Part shown: one piece after another, positions 60,901 through 64,000 of the stretch | Layout: every line of letters starts with the position of its first letter | Position numbering within the stretch: position 1 is the first letter of the stretch | Assembly (NCBI GenBank): GCA_921293015.1 | Contig: OV121091.1 | Location: 11,561,755 to 11,625,754, forward strand | DNA length: 64,000 nt | Origin: Phorcus lineatus | Lineage: Eukaryota > Mollusca > Gastropoda > Trochida > Trochidae | Direction: 5' to 3' | Made by a program: the position numbers and the translations under genes | The notes under the pieces: model-generated | Told to the model about the DNA's origin: nothing | Databases searched by the model: none | The model's input: only the letters and a program-made list of their open reading frames with translations

Positions 60901-63572
60901 GACATTTAATATAGATCTTATAACATGTCCCCGATATCGTGACTTCTTATCAAAAGAGTATCATTTATGTTTATCTTTAGTTACGGGTTGTGTTAGATGA
61001 CTTGTAATCCAAATGCTTTTTTGGATGGAGACAGAAATCTGATTTTTGCCTTTTTTATTTGACAATATTCGTAAGTTTTAGTTCAATTAAATACATGCAT
61101 TATGTCAAAGACGACCTATCCAACTTCTAGGTGTAACTAGGGAAACACATTAGATTCATATGGAATAGTTACAGTCTTGGATTTGTAATTAAATTCTTTG
61201 TTGTTTTAGAGAAATGTGAATACTGATAACTCATTCATTAAAAATGACAAGTAAAATGTAAGTCAAAAGAGTAGGTTTTATCAACGGACCCCCCTCCCTA
61301 CCAAGCAAATCAATATAAAGCACATCGTTACAAAATCGCCTGGCAAAGTAGATTACCCTGTCTTTGCTATGAGTCACAGATGCGAGAGAAATATCATCTC
61401 ATCATGCACTGATGCCTTATTCTTCTGATGACGAAATGGTCCTTAACACTGAGTAAAGATTCCTCCTCCATCACGCGAAGACATTAATTATTTTCTGCAC
61501 TAAATTCATGAGAATGTCACTGGCTGAATGGCTTTTTTTCTTTGAGAAATTCCACTGACGTTTTCAATTACTTAAGCGTACTATTAATCTTTGTCTAGAC
61601 GTATGTTCATTGCTACGATGACGATAGTTGAATTTCAATGAACTACCATTGAAGGATTAACGTCAGCAAACATTGCTGAGGACCATTTCTTAAACATTGT
61701 GTCACATTTGGTCTTCAGATGACTGTATCGATGATTTCATTTTATTTTGAAAGTGGATTAAAAAACCAAAAGCTTTAAAAACAATAAAAAGTGAAACATT
61801 GTTCCTGGCGAACTGACTCCAATTTGATAAATTGTGAATAGGCTTGAAATGATTCTATTTCTGATCTTCATTCAGATATAGGGTTCTCTAAATATATTTG
61901 TTTATAAAACTCACACATTACTAATTTTCATTGCGGATTAGTGTTATCCATAGTGTGGGTAACAGTAAACTACTTTACCGTGTTGGATCCTCGAACGTAC
62001 TAACTATTCAGTAGCAATTCCTGCTCAAAGACATAAGGAGAGTGAACATATAGCTCTTATATTATTTTGAAGATTGTGACAAACGTACTGTCTATAAAGT
62101 AATCTATATAAGAAAGTGACAAATTAAACAATTCCTGTTTTAATGTTTTACACATAAGAGCTCTTGCACGTCTCAACTTCCGTAAAGCAGCAATTTTCAT
62201 GTCTCATCTCTGTACGTCAGAGAAATGTCATGTCAGGAAAGTGACATTTTCATATTCTTACATGGTTTTCATGTTCGTTGTTACTCTCAACAACTGCAGG
62301 ATATTATTTTTGGCATGCTCATTTTTCTTGATTCTGTTCAAATGTTGATGTAAATTCATTTGCGTATCAACTTTTGTACTGCTATTGAGGTTTAATCGCC
62401 TCCAGGAACATTTTTCTCAAACAGCCTCATTTTGACATTTATTTGACAACGTTGCAAATAATGTTGTATGAAAGTTATTAACATTGATTCTGTTATAACA
62501 GTTTTTTTCTGTAAAGCAAAGGGGAGGATTGGGATCGTTTTATGTTTTCATTGATGGGACACTCATTCCATCAGTATTAGACTATGCGCTTGGTTTGGGG
62601 ACTTATCATCACTCGAAACAGGTTTATAATCGATGATTAACATAAAAATATGTGCATAAGTATGAAAAATTAAACCATTTAATCACATGAAAAAATTCTC
62701 AATCACGCAATTAGAGATACCATAAATTACCCATTTGTTCCAAAAAGGGTTTTGAAATTGTTGTTACTCAAAGATAAAAAATTTTCGGGATTAGCATTCA
62801 AGCAAAATATTTTAAAACACACATAGAATCAAGCCTTATCAAGTCCCGAGATTCGTTATCATCATGCCTTTGCCTTTGTTTTGTTGCATATAGTTACTAA
62901 ATCCCTTTATGCTCCTTAAGTTTGTTTGTAGCAGTTGTACAGGGTTAACTTGCCCTCTATAAATGCCGACAACATTGCACTACAATATGAATTCATTATT
63001 CATGGCTTATTTAAGTTAATGTCCTTTCGGTACGCTATGACATGAAAACTACGAGCTTTTAAACCCCACTACAGATGAATTTGGCCCTGTGCCCCTACAA
63101 CTGTATTTCTCTGACATTTACGATTGTTAATGTATTAATACATTGCATTGGGTCATCTAAACCCTTCAGATATGATCTCTGAATAGGCTTAAACACAGTT
63201 TTCCTATCACAAACACTGTTGTTCAAAATGGTTATTCCAGGTCTACAAAACCAATATTTCATTAGATTATTTTTACATATATTTTAATCAAATTTCATAA
63301 ATGTTTTGTTTGACGTTTACAGTTCTCGATAAAGCTAGTGTTTAATATATATGGATTGAAAATTATCAAAGGCCCATCACGGGTTTCCAAGTCAAACCGT
63401 CTCCCAGGATAAATGAATACTCAAATAGTGAAATCAGTGATGTACCTTTCTCTGAATATTTGACATGAATATAAATTTTTAAAAATTGTCAATTAACTTG
63501 ATACGATACGTAGACTTTCAGCCGTTCTGCTTAATCAGCGTATTTGAATCCACAAAGCTTCTTCCTAATGCC
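57946..63572. other. long gene-free A+T-rich stretch
   Basis: About 5.6 kb with no supported exon, RNA gene or element. Small frames at 59105-59293, 59384-59587 and 60260-60490 show no domain. Confidence 0.45.
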
Positions 63573-63755
63573 CTAATTTCTGTCTGGATGAATGCCTCGT
63601 ATGGCTGGCGCATCTTCATGTTCGTCTGTTATTTTTTCACCCAATGAAATGTCATTATGCAAGGAGCTTGATGCTACTTTCTTGAACTTAACTCGTTTTT
63701 CCGTTGTACCGCCGTTGCTGGATGCGCGAAACGAAAGTTTTGGCTTGAAGGAGAT
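63573..63755 (-). CDS. candidate terminal exon, unidentified hydrophilic protein
   Basis: A minus-strand frame is open for 60 codons from just after an in-frame TAG (63756-63758) to TAG 63573-63575. It starts ISFKPKLSFRASSNGG, continues with EKRVKFKKV and DEHEDAPAIRG, and ends IHPDRN. There is no internal ATG, so it would have to be a last exon. Possible acceptors are CTAG at the frame's start or CTTCAAG just inside it, both with modest pyrimidine tracts. Composition is balanced and lysine/glutamate/serine-rich, unlike the A+T-driven frames around it. A second frame upstream (PATAQPAKSAYYPDLDLLQ) overlaps it and also looks coding-like, so a frameshifted old gene is an alternative. No family recognised. 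Confidence 0.3.
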   Translation of the reverse strand: MSFKPKLSFRASSNGGTTEKRVKFKKVASSSLHNDISLGEKITDEHEDAPAIRGIHPDRN

Positions 63756-63824
63756 CTAGATCAGGGTAATACGCTGATTTAGCAGGTTGCGCTGTAGCAG
63801 GTTTTTCAAGAAAATATAGGGATG

Positions 63825-63915
63825 TCACGAAAAGGAAAACAGATGTTACTTAATGCATTTTCCTCAAATGATTAAAAGGTGTTCACAATACAATGATGTT
63901 TTCATTTTAAACGTG
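63825..63915 (+). repeat. dispersed repeat R-A, copy 5 (short)
   Basis: Recognised by TTTTCCTCAAATGATTAAAA, GGTGTTCACAATACAATGATG and nearby ACGAAAAGGAAAACAGATG, the same order as in the 11.8-kb copy but heavily deleted. It directly adjoins the candidate exon region. Confidence 0.5.
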
Positions 63916-64000
63916 ACATCACTTTTTCAAAGGCCAAGTACAATTGGGTTGAGCAATTAAATGCATTAGTCTCAGAATGATTCATTTTGAATGAATAAAT

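Overview
The window is animal nuclear DNA, A+T-rich (roughly two thirds by eye), gene-poor and full of old repeats. Eukaryotic signs are an intronless seven-transmembrane receptor, splice-like signals, tRNA-derived SINEs, LINE and Penelope-like remnants and long microsatellites. Several SINE copies end in AAGCGGCGTTAAAC followed by CTCAC/ACTCACTC. From memory this style of tail is common in gastropod molluscs such as abalone, so a gastropod is the best guess. No canonical tRNA gene, rRNA, CRISPR array or bacterial operon was seen.

Layout. 0-5 kb: a foldback repeat, two copies of a dispersed repeat, and a 0.47-kb element with TTAA-flanked inverted ends. 6.9-7.6 kb: a 92-bp minisatellite running directly into a splice-acceptor-like site and a short candidate exon. 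12.9-14.0 kb, minus strand: the one convincing intact gene, a divergent rhodopsin-like GPCR. 15.3-15.8 kb, same strand: a decayed paralogue of it, so this is a small tandem receptor locus. 17.2-17.8 kb: a SINE cluster. 25.4 kb: an isolated heat-shock-element array. 28.9-42.9 kb: three diverged direct copies of a roughly 6-kb non-coding unit, with copy-specific mobile insertions. 45.5 kb: a near-perfect 120-bp hairpin. 47.7 kb: a LINE fragment. 49.6-50.2 kb: a Tc1/mariner-like MITE. 51.8-52.2 kb: a complete tRNA-derived SINE with a long ATT tail. 55.2-56.0 kb: a truncated Penelope-like element with a GIY-YIG domain and a hammerhead-like 3' motif. 57.3-57.95 kb: a LINE 3' end whose tail resembles that of the SINE, facing a second SINE copy. 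63.6-63.75 kb, minus strand: an unidentified possible last exon.

The protein-coding content is therefore one receptor, its dead relative and at most a few doubtful exons. The rest records segmental duplication followed by mobile-element insertion. All similarities were judged by eye; no alignment or database search was run.
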